In this document: one piece after another, positions 46,639 through 58,462 of the stretch
How the letters are laid out: each line of letters starts with the position of its first letter
Numbering within the stretch: the first letter of the stretch is position 1
Source of the DNA: Valencia hispanica
Taxonomy: Eukaryota > Chordata > Actinopteri > Cyprinodontiformes > Valenciidae
NCBI GenBank assembly: GCA_963556495.2
Contig: OY747705.1
Location: 34,534,298 to 34,598,297 of the forward strand
Direction of reading: 5' to 3'
Length of the DNA stretch: 64,000 bases
Program-made: the position numbers and the translations under genes
Notes under the pieces: model-generated
Database searches by the model: none
Seen by the model: the letters and a program-made list of their open reading frames with translations, nothing else
What the model was told of the DNA's origin: nothing

Positions 46639-46855
46639 TAAGACATTTGTAATGTATTCCCGCCTCCTGGTCTTTGTCAGGACATGTTCTGCTGAATTTT
46701 GTAGAAGTTGTAAACCGGATATACTCTTTTTGGGATGACCAGAGAGCAGGGCATTACAGTCATCAATTCTACTGGTGATAAAGCATGCATCAGTGTCTTC
46801 GTGTTAGCCCAAGAGAGAATAGGGCAGACTCTGGCTATCTTCTTTAGAGGATAAA

Positions 46856-48869
46856 ACGATGGGCACAAAACTGCATAGTGCCAAACCAGAAGATATATTA
46901 CGGGGCAATGTTTCTAAGGAATCAATAGATGTGTTTGTGAACAATCTAATCCTAAATAAAAAAAATTGTAGGGAGTTCACTGGTGGAAGAGAGAGATGGA
47001 AAAAGAAAAGACAAATAAAAAGACAAAGGGATATTCAAATAAAGAAGAGAAAAGGGAGACCAACAGAAACGAGTGAAGAAAGATTGATCAAACTAAATTT
47101 TGTTTGGTTTTGCTGTTCTCAGATGTAATTTTCCAAAACACAAACCAATATACATTAAACATTAAATTGAACATTAGATATAAAATGATACACCATTGTA
47201 TATTAGATGACACAATACACTGTTTTGACATGCACACATTAAAAATAAGTTATAATTTAGGCACCTTACTCTGCATGCTATAGTCTATAATCAATTGTAA
47301 CACTTTGCTTTTTGCTTTTTTAACAATCGAGAATTTACACAGCAGATCGCAATTTAAGCGGCCACGAGGCAAACGCAACTGGCCTGACTCTGAGCTTATC
47401 AAAATCATTAATGTCATTAAACTCACTGCGAGTAGCGGCCATATACTTCCAATTAAGCTACCTGAAATGTCCAAACAGTATTTATATCAGTTGTTCACTC
47501 TCTATATCTTAGTCATGGTTTTATCTTGCAGAACATTCATGGTCACAGATAAAAAAATTTAAAAAAACTATTTGATTTGTTTGTTTGTTCTTGAATTTCC
47601 TCTTGGGGATCAATAAAGTCTATCTATCTATATATTTAATGTAGAATGGAGCAAAGCCTCTTGGGAATCTGGAATGCGTTTATCCAATGAACCGATTGCG
47701 CTTGCGGATGTGCGCATGTGTACGCAGCATGATCAGAGTATGTCCACTGACCAATCATAAACCTTTTTCGGTTCATTTAATCCACTCACAAACGAAATTT
47801 TTTGGTAGTTAATGTTAATTCACTGGGGTTTGTGCGGTCAGAATTTTCCCTGTGGATTTTAGTGCCCCACTCCGCCCCTTTTAACAAAAATATTGAAGTA
47901 ACTGAAGTTAGTTATTTGTTTGAAGGCAGCGTAAGAGTCGCATTGCTGGTAGCCAATCAGAGTCGAGATGTTTGGATATCATGGATATTAATGAGTAAGA
48001 CTCGTAATCCTGACATTTCGTCCACCCACTACTCAAAAGAACTGCAACCTCCTGAAACAGGAGTGCGAGAGCATTTTTTACACAGAAAACAACTCACAAG
48101 GCATTTATTCAAGTTAGAGACCACAGCAAATTTATTTAAAAAACGAGTGAATGAGACCTTTAAAGGGATATTCCACCCCAAAGTGAAATTTAGTCTGTTG
48201 CCATCTTCCCCAGAGTTAGATAAGTGAGAAAAAGCATTTTGTAACCTACCCAGTCATTCTGATAGCCAATAGCGAACAGGGGTGTGGAAAGACCCCTAGC
48301 CTCAAACCTCCCGCTTGAGTATGGTGTTGAAACATGTTGCTATAATGTGCATTTAAAACAGAGGGGTGGGATGTGGGGAAGGCAAACCCAGGCAGACCCA
48401 GGCTGCCACGGGTGAGCAGAGATGGAAACCCCTTCCTACACCCCAAGACCCTACATGAGAGGTAAAGTGGTGTAGCGGTCAGAGCAACTTAACTACAGCT
48501 CCCGCTAAGCGACTCGATCAGGCTATTCCAACAAGTACATAACCCCATACTGGTACTCCGTTGGTTCCTGAAATGGCCCCGAAAACGGCCCTGTTGGCCC
48601 GGCCCGATGAAGTGGAAACACGTGCATATCTGGATGGTCCAGTCAAATTACCCTGAAGTTCCCGTAGTGGAAACTCACCTTTTGTATATATATATATGTA
48701 TATATATATGGGGGCTGGGCGTGGTCTGGACTGTGATTGACATGTTGACAGCAGCACTACTGCTGTGGTACAGAAAAAGGCAGCAAGAAAGTTGGAGAGC
48801 AATGTGAGCTCCTTTGTCTCAGAGCAATCCTTGAACAAAGTGAAGAATTTCTCTCAACCACCTTCTCCA
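46856..48869. other. No gene; minor repeat signals
   Basis: At 47590-47635 tttcctcttggggatcaata followed by aagtctatctatctat is a LINE 3' tail of the Rex1 kind. At 48170-48215 taaagggatattccacccc looks like a DNA-element end without a partner. The frame at 47802-48227 (141 codons) has no known domain. A short TA-rich tract lies at 48683-48708. Confidence 0.4.
48465..48530 (+). other. tRNA-like sequence (possible SINE head)
   Basis: gtgtagcggtcagagcaa resembles a pol III A box region, and cgactcgatcagg about 45 bases on resembles a B box. The cloverleaf stems do not close well, so I do not call a tRNA gene. A SINE head is possible. Confidence 0.2.
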
Positions 48870-49133
48870 GAGTAAATTCAATTAAAAAAATGTTATTGAT
48901 CCCAGAGGGAAATTAAGTGTTGTTGTAGTTCATACGATTAACTCATTAAGGAGTTGTAGATCATGATGGCTGTGGGCAGGAAGGATTTCCTGTAGCGGTC
49001 TGTGTTGCAGCGAAACTGAAGAAGCCTCTGACTGAAGACACTTTGTTCTTGCAGGATAGTCTCATGAAGAGGATGCTCAGGGTCGTCCATATTTTTTTGG
49101 GATTTCATGAAGAATCCGTCTTTGCATCATCAT

Positions 49134-50130
49134 CTACAGATGTTCCACAGTCATCCACAGAACAAAACCAGCCTTCTTTATCAGGTTGTTTAGCCTTTTT
49201 AAGTCACTGGCTCTGATGCTGCTACCCCAGCAGAAGATGGCTAAAGAGATTACACTCACCACAACAGACTTGTAGAAGATCTGCAGCATCTTGCTGCAAA
49301 CCTTGAAGGACCTAAGCTTCCTCAAGAGGTACAGTCTGCTCTGTCCCTTCTTGTAGACGGCTTTACTGTTGCACCTCCAGTCCAGTCTGTTGTCCAGGTG
49401 AAGACCAAGGTATTTAATACTCCTTAACCACCTCCAGTCACAGTCTGCTCTGTCCCTTCTTGTAGACGGCTTTACTGTTGCGCCTCCAGTCCAGTCTGTT
49501 GTCCAGGTGAAGACCAAGGTATTTATACTCCTTAACCACCTCCACTTCTTCACCCATGATGGATACAGTGTTTGACTTATCCCTGTTTCTTCTGAAATCT
49601 ACAATCATCTACTTTGTTTTGTTCACATTCAAGGTAAGAAGATTATTTCCACACCATGTCACAAAGCAGTCCACCAGCTCTCTGTATTCAGTTTCTTTTC
49701 CATCTCTGATACACCTGACAAATGCAGTCATCCGAGTATTTCTGCAGATGACAGGTCTCTGATTTGTACTGGAAGTCTGATGTGTACAGAGTGAAAAGGA
49801 ATGGTGAGAGTATAGTCCCCTGTGGTGCTCCTGTGCTGCTGACCACCTGGTTTGACACACAAACCTTCAGTCTCACAAACTGTGGTCGTTTTGTCAGGTA
49901 GTCATTGATCCAGGCGATTGTAGAGGGCTACACCTGTGTCTTCAGGAGTTTCTGATAAAGCAAATCAGACTGAATTATGTTAAACGCACTGGAGCAATCA
50001 AAGAACATGATCCTCACAGTGCTGCCTGCTTTGTCCAGATGACAGTGGGTTGGTTGAAGCAGGTGGATGATGGCATCTTTAACTCCAACTCCACAGCGAT
50101 AAGCAAACTACAGCGGGTCCTGATACGTTC
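49134..50130 (-). pseudogene. Rex1 reverse transcriptase, broken
   Basis: The RT boxes are listed under the element. The catalytic box YSDD has Ser-Asp-Asp, with the two aspartates kept. Lesions are a stop after KTQV near 49930, a frameshift between the frames at 49876-49688 and 49860-49609, and an in-frame-disturbing 109-bp tandem duplication (49332-49548) that repeats the DNRLDW...KKGQSRL segment. The enzyme cannot be made. Confidence 0.85.
49332..49548. repeat. 109-bp tandem duplication inside Rex1
   Basis: Two adjacent copies start cagtctgctctgtcccttct at 49332 and 49441. They differ at few positions (tgttgcacctcc versus tgttgcgcctcc; aatactcc versus atactcc). Confidence 0.92.
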
Positions 50131-50319
50131 CTGTTTGCTTATTCAGGGGGGCCATCAGGGGGGGAATGCTAAACAGTTTATTAGGGAAGCATCTCACTGT
50201 TCTGGTGGGGATGATGTTGTCCACACAGAAGTAAATATAGGCAGACACACTCTGCCAAGCACATGGAGAGGACATCAATGCCATGACTAAGAGTCATCCA
50301 GTCTGTGGTCTCAAAACAA

Positions 50320-50560
50320 CCCTGCATTGCTGAATTTTGTAGAAGTTGTAAACCTGATATACTCTTTTTGGGAAGACCAGAAAGCAGGGCATTACAGTAA
50401 TCAATTCTACTGGTGATAAAAGCATGCATCAGTGTCTCTGTGTTGGCCCGAGAGAGAATGGGATGGACTGTGGCAATGTTCTTTAGATGTTAAAAGCCTA
50501 TTTTAGTAATGTTTTTAATGTGAGGGATAAAAGTATATTTATTAATATTTCACTGTATGT
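50320..50560 (-). pseudogene. LINE fragment (L2-type), ORF2 C-terminal part
   Basis: The minus strand reads IPHIKNITKIG, then [20 protein letters not shown] and [11 protein letters not shown]. This is the same segment that opens the fragment at 23250, in a different copy. It joins the Rex1 5' side at about 50300. The RT and 3' parts are absent. The limit at 50560 is approximate. Confidence 0.75.
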
Positions 50561-51049
50561 TAGACACTGTATTCAAAAACCTGATTTTTTCTATCCTAAA
50601 ATTGTCATCTTGTTATTAAAGATCATCTCCCTTCTTGATCAGTAGGTTAAGTGCTGCTTCTGTAAAATGAAGAATTTCCATCAGTGGCACCCGAGTAGGA
50701 TCGTTAAATATTACAAGATCAATAATTTTCAGAACTGCCAGTGACACAGTTTTGTATGATTCTTAAAAATTTTACATATTTGATGCTGCTAAAATATAAC
50801 CAGTAGGATAGTTGACAGGTGTTAAGAATCACCTGTAAAATCACATACCCCTGAATGAGGTATTAATGGCAGGATCTCATCGCGGATGCCTTGATTTGTA
50901 CCATTAGTTTCGCACCTGTATCACCCGTAATAATTTGCTGATACAAAATATGTCTTGCTAAAGTAATTACGATATGCAATTTGCAGAAATAAAGGAGGAT
51001 ATAATTAAAACATGCAAACATAGAAAACAAGAAAACTTCTGGCATTGGG
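50561..51049. other. No recognised feature
   Basis: Possibly further decayed LINE sequence at the left edge. Otherwise nothing is supported. Confidence 0.35.
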
Positions 51050-51560
51050 AAGACAAGAGTTCTAATCGGCCCAGTAAAGTACAACATCAGTGAAGAATGA
51101 AAAGACAAATTGGAGTAGAAAGAGCAAAAATGAAAAACATCCAGGGTCACAGTGAGGTGGTGTTGGGAAAGACAGAAAACAGAAGACAGAAATTGCAAAC
51201 AGAAATGAAGAGTGGAAACCACGAAAGTAATGAAGGAAAAGCACACTGAATAAATAGATGGAACAGGACAAAATGGGAGAGGTAAGATGGAACGCAATAG
51301 GCTGATGTGAAAGTGAAAAGAAAAGAAGTAAATAGCAGCAGAACTGAGTGGAAAATGAAAGTACAAAGACTGAAAGAAGGGCTTGACAGGTGGTAAAGAC
51401 TGAAACATGAAGCACGATGAAGAGATGAAAGAGAATACACATGGGACACAGAAGTTGATTAAATGCTGAGAATGAAAGAGAGATGGACACACACTCTTGA
51501 ACACTGGATAAGTAGCAACAAATGGAAAGTACAGAGGATAAGAATGTACAACACCAGAAG
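51050..51560. repeat. Purine-rich strand-asymmetric tract
   Basis: The plus strand is dominated by A and G (for example gggaaagacagaaaacagaa, aaagagagatgg) over about 500 bp. This removes stop codons from the minus strand and creates three overlapping long frames rich in Phe, Ser and Leu. I treat these as accidental, because three frames are open together and none has a domain. Confidence 0.6.
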
Positions 51561-53614
51561 AAGAAAGATTGAGGTGAGGGGGATTGTTCTGTTTGTCCTG
51601 ACTCTAAACCACCTGCTAAGCAGATGATGATAAATGAGGCAGTGGGGAAGGCCGGCTCCTCGCTCTGTTCTCTGAATGGAGATCTACGCACCAGTCTTTT
51701 CTCCCTAATTACCTCTCATTTAGCATTAGCAATGTCACAACCACTAAGTTCCACCATCAGTTCCTTCTCTTACCCACCCTGTCATCTCCTCCTGGTCTGA
51801 GGTACCTGGGTTTCTTCAACCAACTGATTATCAGCTGATTGGCAGCATCCACAGGTACAAGAGCAGGACCCTTTTGCTGTGGTAGGCTTATAAACTTGCC
51901 TAAACGGGGAGGTTCATATTCTACAAGTGGACTTTTATGAATAAACAGACATAAGACATATTTAATAACTATGAATGCATGACTTATCTACATTTGCATT
52001 GGCATTAGTCGATGTTAGGAATTTTTTTGACATATCAGTATTAGTCCCATAAGCAAAGCTGGAAGGATATTAACAACCATTGTTTATTTCCATTTTGCTG
52101 CTGTTTTTGTCTTCTTTTTCGGAGGGGGAGGGTGTTGGCTATGTGGTGTTTATTTGCTCCTGTAAAGGTGCTAGGGATGCAGTGCAGGATTGTGCGGGTG
52201 TTTAACTGAAGGAGAGAAGCAATGTCAGCAGTGTGGTCAATTTTCACAGTGTTGAAAGGGTAGGGAAAGATATAAATAACATATAGAATATTGATGGATG
52301 GATGGATGGATGGATGGATGGATGGATGGGACTGCAACTTTACAGTATATTGTATATTTGAATGAATAGTCTATGTTGGATCTATAGTCGGGTTTGGGGT
52401 TGGTCAATTCCTTCCCAGCAAAGTGTTGTTTTCCTGAAAATATGGTGCATCAATGGAAAGCAAAAGTGAAATTACAAACAGTACAAGATCTTCTCTCTTC
52501 ATTTACAAAAATCTGGATGTCAGTTGAATTGCTTATAAGATAAGTAAAATTAAATCACTCCATGAGCAGACTTTAAATAATTCACACTAGTTTTACTCTG
52601 TTAAACAGAATCAGTGTCACAGAAGGAATAATTGGTGTACTGTGAGCTTTGACAATGCATGATGTGTATGGTACAGTATTTCAAAGACATTCCACAAATT
52701 ATCTCTGAAGACCAATTAGCTACCTGCTATCTCTTCCTGTTAACTAGCCTTATGCAATGAAATGAAGAATTGTCGTTCTTCTCCTAAATCATGTGCCCCG
52801 TGGACATTTTCCCAAAAGCTTCTCCCTATCTTGGTCCAGTTGTTAATGATTGCGGTAGAGGGGTCTGGACAGTCAGTAATTAAATGGAACGACTGGTGAG
52901 TGTAAAATTAGCCTTTGTGTCATTAGTCTGAAATGACGGAGTGTCTAAAGGAACAAGTGCCGCTGAGATGACTGATGACACAAGCCCAATTAAAAGGCAG
53001 AGCAAAAAGTGGATGAGAGGAATGGCTGATGACGTGGCACGGATGTGTATGGATTTGTCTTGGATAATGAACTCTTCAACTGTAATCGATCTGCTGTGAA
53101 AGAAGCACTGGATCACAGCTTTACTTCCATGGATCCCAGGAGATTCCATGGATGGTTTGCTTTAGATCTTCAGACAAATTTGTTAAACCTTAAGAAGCTT
53201 AACTTAGATGTTCTTTCTATAAGAAACGTGTTCATTGATTATCTAAACTGCAGTAATTTTCAAAATGTCTTTCAAAAGATCTTTTACAAATGTCCATCAG
53301 TCTTCAATATTTGGCTTGAACTTTCAGTCCCTCTTTTGATGTAGTTTTAAACCTTATGTAAGTATTTTGAACAGTATGTAGCCTACTTCAACTTGTATCT
53401 AACTGTGATTGGCTTGAAATGTGACGAACTGGATGGAAATCATTTAAATATAAACCTGCATAACAAGACATAAATTGGGCCTGTATGCCTAATACTGTAG
53501 CTTTATATGGCATTTTTTATTATTTGGCGCTACATAAAAAAGGTTCTTGATTTAATTCGGATACACAAATGCCAATCACATTTGAGCACCCTATGTTGCC
53601 AAACATGCCTTAAG
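51561..53614. other. No gene; GATG microsatellite
   Basis: Apart from the (GATG)n repeat at 52291-52330 nothing is recognised. The sequence at 52780-53110 has balanced composition and no repeat signature. The frames at 52880-53344 are unsupported. Confidence 0.4.
52291..52330. repeat. (GATG)n microsatellite
   Basis: About ten copies of GATG. It may be the tail of a LINE of which nothing else is recognisable. Confidence 0.9.
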
Positions 53615-53668
53615 ATGACATCTGTTGTGAATCTGTGCCATATAAATAAACTGAATTGAAATGTACCA
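53615..53668 (+). mobile_element. Short LINE 3' end (family of 18535-21555)
   Basis: gacatctgttgtgaatctgt followed by gccatataaataaactgaat tgaa repeats the 3' end of the minus-strand LINE at 18575. Only about 54 bp remain. Confidence 0.7.
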
Positions 53669-53734
53669 AACTTCCTGGTACTCAATAAATACCACCACTC
53701 AACACATTCATAGGCTCATTTTCTCATGTTACTT

Positions 53735-54365
53735 AAGCCCCGCCCCTTGAGAACAGGAAGTGCAATGTTTTACATAGAAAAATCCGTATTTGCCTACTTT
53801 TACTTAATCAGCATCTGGCTGTGGTCAGTGACTGAAAACAAGTTGGGGTCATTTTTTTGTCCAGTACTGAGGGTGTTCGAAAGAAGTTGGGGCCCCAGCA
53901 GCATGGCAAAGCATGGCACTAAGCCATGGAAATATTTCTAATTTCCACATACATCATCCGATCTGCATCAAATTCAACAATCTGGGTATTCGTCCAACCC
54001 CTAACCCATATCTATGCAAATATTGGGTGGGGGTGGTCGGATTCCTGCAGTGCGTCCCCTAGAATCATTGAAACTATCCCCCTCAAGCAATGCATTCAAC
54101 CAGGATTGTGAATATCAGTATACAGTTTATGAAGACCTATTAAAGTCTTTTAAAGCCAGGGTCTACACCCTACAGGAAGTCAGCCATTTTGGTCCAAAGC
54201 TGCCATTTTTTGCTTTTTGAACACTTTGACATGGAGAATTTATCAGCAGGCTCAGTGGAAGCATTGAGTTGGCGTTGAGGGGGCGGTGCGTGAGTCCCGC
54301 GGTCGCAACACAGGCTGAAGCGGCACTAAGTTGCGAGGGCCGTTTGAGGCTGCTTGCAGCATTTA
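53735..54365 (+). repeat. Unassigned interspersed repeat
   Basis: The block with gaagtcagccattttggtcc and ending gagggccgtttgaggctgc looks like a fish interspersed repeat that I have seen repeatedly but cannot name. No coding sequence is credible. Confidence 0.35.
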
Positions 54366-54394
54366 TTAGTATTCTGATTTCAAAAATATACATG

Positions 54395-55117
54395 TGTTAC
54401 TTCCCTCTTTCAATGTTAATGGTATAAACGGGGAGGAGAGAGTAAACTTGTGGAAAATAAGTATTTTATTTAACAATAGTAAAACCAAGTCAAGGGCTGG
54501 AGGCTCTAACAAAAATAACTAACACAGCCCAGCAAACAAATCCTGCAGAGGATTTCAAATTAGGAAGAGGAAACAAAACACAGTAGTAGTACCATACCCA
54601 GATACCTGACAACAGTTTTCTACCTTTAAAAGAAAACACTAGAATACAGTAGCAAACTGGGGAACATAAAGCCCTTTTACTAATAGATGCTACTTATCTA
54701 TTACTTCATACGAACTACTCAACAGAGCTAGGCTCCGTACAACAAAGTTTCCTAAAAAGGTTCTATAAGCTTTATCAGCCTGTCATGGAGTCTACCTGAT
54801 TACAAGTAGCTCCCTAAGTTATGGTCTATCCACCCTTTTATCCTCTTCCAAGTCGTTTGGTGATAAATCAATCCCATTGGTTCCACCTGGTGAAGAGCGG
54901 ATGGATCTCCATGTGATGTGGCTGTTGGAACCTTGTGTCGTTTCCATGGCAATAGGACAACAGTAAGGAGGCGGCCATCTTGCTTCAGTGTATGGGTGAA
55001 AAGTCACTCAATATGAAAGCAAGAGACAAAGAAAGACATGGGCAGAACACAGCAAACTGGGACAAACAACTAAATTATACAATATGACAAACCGTGGCAA
55101 ACACGGGGGTCATAACA
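54395..55117 (-). mobile_element. Solo LTR
   Basis: Read on the minus strand it starts tgttatgacccccgtg and ends gggaagtaaca, so it has TGTTA...TAACA ends. It carries a TATA-like aggataaaaggg (near 54838) and AATAAA (near 54467) toward its 3' side. It is 723 bp. Flanks acatg and gcatg agree in four of five bases, compatible with a 5-bp duplication. No internal region adjoins it, so it is a recombination remnant. A related, diverged sequence is at 63531-64000. The LTR class is not shown; Ty3/gypsy is likely. Confidence 0.65.
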
Positions 55118-55479
55118 GCATGCATTTTGAGATTTATCATACAGGTACCTATCATGAACTCCTCTAATGAGTCAAAGGCTCTGAACACTGTATCCTTTAT
55201 GTGTTCTGGAGTTTTCTCTCTGTGGGTTGTGCAAATATCCACACAGGCTTAAAAGCCATTTTGCTATGAGTGAAAGTTTGGGGTGATGATATATTACTGG
55301 AGTACCACTGGCTGGCTTAGAAAACCCCTGTTTCTTTTCATAATGTATACGTTGTTATTATCTGGACTGTAAGGATTTTACAAGGAATGGTATGATGGAA
55401 AGTATAGTTTTAATTATTTATTTGAAAAAACAAATATTTATCCATTAATACATACATGTTCATTTAACAGGGGACAGAA

Positions 55480-55750
55480 CAAATATGTTACACATTTAAT
55501 AAACTGTCTGTCACCCTGTTTAAAGCCCTTCTAGTTTGCAAAAAGGTTTATCTCTCTGAGATGCAGGACTCAGAGGTTCAGGACATTGTTTGTCCCTGCT
55601 CTCATAAGACTGTTCAACAGTGACATCCAACATGTTTCTTAAATAATTTATTCATTATTGTTTTGTTTTAATCTAATATATATAAATATGTGAGCACTGG
55701 ATAAAGTGAACTTCCCCTTTTTGGAGATAAATGAAGCATCTATCTTTCTA
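55480..55750 (+). mobile_element. Rex1-type LINE 3' end
   Basis: The frame RFRTLFVPALIRLFN (about 55573-55620) is the C-terminus of a Rex1-type ORF. A short 3' UTR and the end cccctttttggagataaatg plus a tctatct tail follow. The rest is missing. Confidence 0.65.
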
Positions 55751-58127
55751 AACCTAGACAAAATATATATGAAGTGTCATTGGGCGTTTTCATGATCATG
55801 TTACACTTTGTTTGCTGTATAATATCCACTTACACAAACATTTACTATAAATACCACAACCTTTAGTCTAATACATACATGTTTTGAATATTACCTATAC
55901 AAATTTGTTAAATATATCTGTGAAAATAATTTAAGAGAAATCCAGACACAGTCACATTATTATGTTTTAGGACACATCTTGACTCCTAATGGACAAGATG
56001 CCAATCGTGCTTGGGCATTTTAAACAGGTTTTAAAAAGTTATTATAGATTTTAGTTGAGAAGGCTCGTATTGGAGACTACATTTTTAAGGTCTTATAAAA
56101 GAAAATCGCTTACATATGCCAAATTCCAATGGAAACTTTGAACAAGACCACTAAATATCTGAACAAATTGATCATTTGAACAGAGTTTGGGTAGCACTAC
56201 TACAAAGATCAGTCAACTGGATAGTTATAAAGTGCAACAACATTGATGCTGCAAACATTTTTACAATGGTTAAAATTATTGTCAAAAGCATGAGAAAAAG
56301 CTAAAGGATTGTAGGTCAACCTTAGTTACTCAAAAGAATCTCTCCAGGGTTTGAACAGTAATGGAAACTGTGAGATAAACATCATATTTAGACTCAGCGA
56401 TGCTTCTATATTGTTGCTCAACCTGCTTTAGCCCTGAGATATAATTTCATGAAGCAGCTGTGGAGCTTTCAGCAACTCAAAGTATGATTTTTCTTGGATG
56501 CCTGCCATTGCACACAAATATGAAAGCTATCACATATTGTATGAATAAATACTTTTCCTTCAAAACTAGGAACACATGGGGTTCATTTCTGTAATGCCCA
56601 TGACTAGGTGTTTGTAGCAGCCTGGTAAAGTCCCTTGTAAGCCTCTGTCCAACAAAAGGAGTTCTCTGAATGAAAAGGCCATGACATCAGAACTCTGTTC
56701 ACAGACTAATCTCTGGAACCAATACTTATCCCTCATACAGCCGATAACTTTTGCTAGTCTGAAAGTGAATCAAGATTTGAGGGAAGAGGGAATAATTAAG
56801 AAAAACGCAGCTACCCTGTTCAAGCTCATACGTACTTGCTCTGCTTTGCGGGTGAAACCGATCTGATAAGTGTTGAATTTATTGGACTTGACGTATCACC
56901 TTGAGATTTACCATGTTCAGAAAGTGAAGAAATATGCTCATGTTTGATGAAGTGAGGGGAATTTAGAAGGTCGTTTGAGGATATAACCTTGGTTTTAATA
57001 TTGCTGAACTTGATTTTATCCTTGTTTATTGCTTGTATGAATCTGTGTAACATGTCCAGGTTGTGCTCCACCGGACTGATTCATGAAACCGTTCTTTGCT
57101 TTCTCAGCAAGTGTTTTCCCTCTTGGAATCAAATATTCTGAACTGCTGAATTCTAGCATATGGTTACCATCAAATGAAGTGTATCCTTTGTTGTGATTGC
57201 ATGTAGCAATAAGATAACATCTTAGAAGATGTGATAGCTGAGCAGAGTCAGGCATCAGTGCAGGCATTATGCAAGAAAATAAACTGGATGAATTTCTGTT
57301 CAGCTTTAACCGTCAGCTAGTAAATTACACTGAGATACATGTGATAGAACACAGCATATGCTGTAAAAGCACTATGCTGAGTGAACCCACCAAAACTTTT
57401 GAACTGTAAGTAATGAAGGCCCACTGCTTGTCAAAGATAAGTACAGTATATTTTTGTCCTTGCTAACGTATAGTAACCCTAGAGCAAGACAAGAACAGTC
57501 TAAGGAAATGCAATTGGCCTTAGAAAATGGTGTAAAACTTCAACAACATTCAGGGTAAAAACCCCAGTAAACTAAAGCAAAGACCTATATGCAGACCCGG
57601 CGATGTTTTTGGTTTTTTTACAAAGTCATTCAGCACTACCAAAAAAATATGAGTATTTAAACCTTGGATGATTAGCATAAATATTTTTTTTTATATCATG
57701 ACAACTTACACTCAGACACACAAAGGTCATGTTACCTCTATTGTTCTCTTCATTCAAACCCTTAAATAAACCCTGTGCCCTAGGTTCTGAGTATTATTAA
57801 CATTGCAGCCCGGTCTGTATTCATTATGAATGAGAACAAGTGTGAAGATGCCAAACAGGCACCGAAACAGCGCAAGGCTCTGACTGTAACAATGTGGGTC
57901 AGACAGGCAGATAATCAGCAGGCACCTCCTACTTTAGCTTTACTTTAAATGACACTTGACTCTGCCTAAAAAAGCTAAACTAAATAAAAGGATTGCTTTT
58001 CTCCTAGAAGTGTGTGATCTGAATATACACCAGATCAGCTGGAAAAGAGATGCCACATTCTTATGTCAACTTCGCATTTCACTGATTTTTTACCATTATT
58101 ATTTAGGCCTAATGACCTTTAAATTAG
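55751..58127. other. No recognised feature
   Basis: A 2.4 kb stretch of AT-rich sequence without repeat ends or credible frames. Confidence 0.4.
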
Positions 58128-58462
58128 AATGGTAAATGATAAGTACTTCTATATGCTTTATTTAGTCCCGGAGCACCCCAAAGCGCTTTACACTACATTC
58201 AGTCATTCACCCTTTCTCGCACACATTTACACACGGATGATGGCAAGCTACATTGTAGCCACAGCTGCCCTGGGGCACACTGACAGAAGCCAGGCTGCCG
58301 AACACTGGAGCCACCAGGCCTCTGACTACCACCAGTAGGCAGAAGGATGAAGTGTCTTGCTTAAGGACACAACGACTAAGACAAACAAAGTGGGGGATCG
58401 AACCGCCAATCCTCTGGTTACAAGACAAACTCCTTACTCCAGAGCAGTCGCCCCAAATAAGA
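58128..58462 (-). mobile_element. tRNA-derived SINE, copy 2
   Basis: On the minus strand the B box is cggttcgatccc (58393-58404). An A-box-like gactgctctggagta lies upstream (58434-58448). The central block cacagctgccctggggcaca (58259-58278) and gaagtgtcttgcttaagga match copy 1 at 37214-37532. The A box is more decayed than in copy 1. Both copies are on the minus strand. Confidence 0.75.

Larger units (their letters stand above)
45060..46855 (-). mobile_element. LINE (L2-type) split by two younger insertions
   Basis: This is the minus-strand counterpart of 23250-24416: the same 3' UTR (45065-45530) and the same ORF2 C-terminus. The coding part is read on the minus strand as 46850-46640, then 46096-45996, then 45846-45615. 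The gaps are a Harbinger-type MITE (46097-46638) and a second LINE 3' end (45848-45995). Removing both restores the order seen at 23290-23800. The RT is missing. Confidence 0.88.
48870..50290 (-). mobile_element. Rex1-type LINE, minus strand
   Basis: The 3' end is at the left (minus strand: aatttccctctgggatcaat). The coding part (50130-49134) has the order of the Rex1 ORF: QFAYRCGVGVKDAI, then FFDCSSAFNIIQSD, VSSTGAPQGTILSPFLFTLY, then KYSDDCICQV at the catalytic box. It then runs through YLGLHLDNRLDWRCNSKAVY and KKGQSRLYLLRKLRSFKVCS. The 5' end is lost near 50290. Rex1 is a teleost LINE clade, which supports the host assignment. Confidence 0.85.

Noticed and set aside
47802..48227. 141-codon frame
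   Set aside because: The end overlaps a repeat-like sequence and no domain is recognisable.
51062..51691. Minus-strand frames of 209 and 213 codons
   Set aside because: Several frames are open together because of purine bias; no domain, no start context.
58380..58460. A tRNA gene on the minus strand
   Set aside because: The boxes belong to a SINE head; stems do not pair and the rest matches the other SINE copy.
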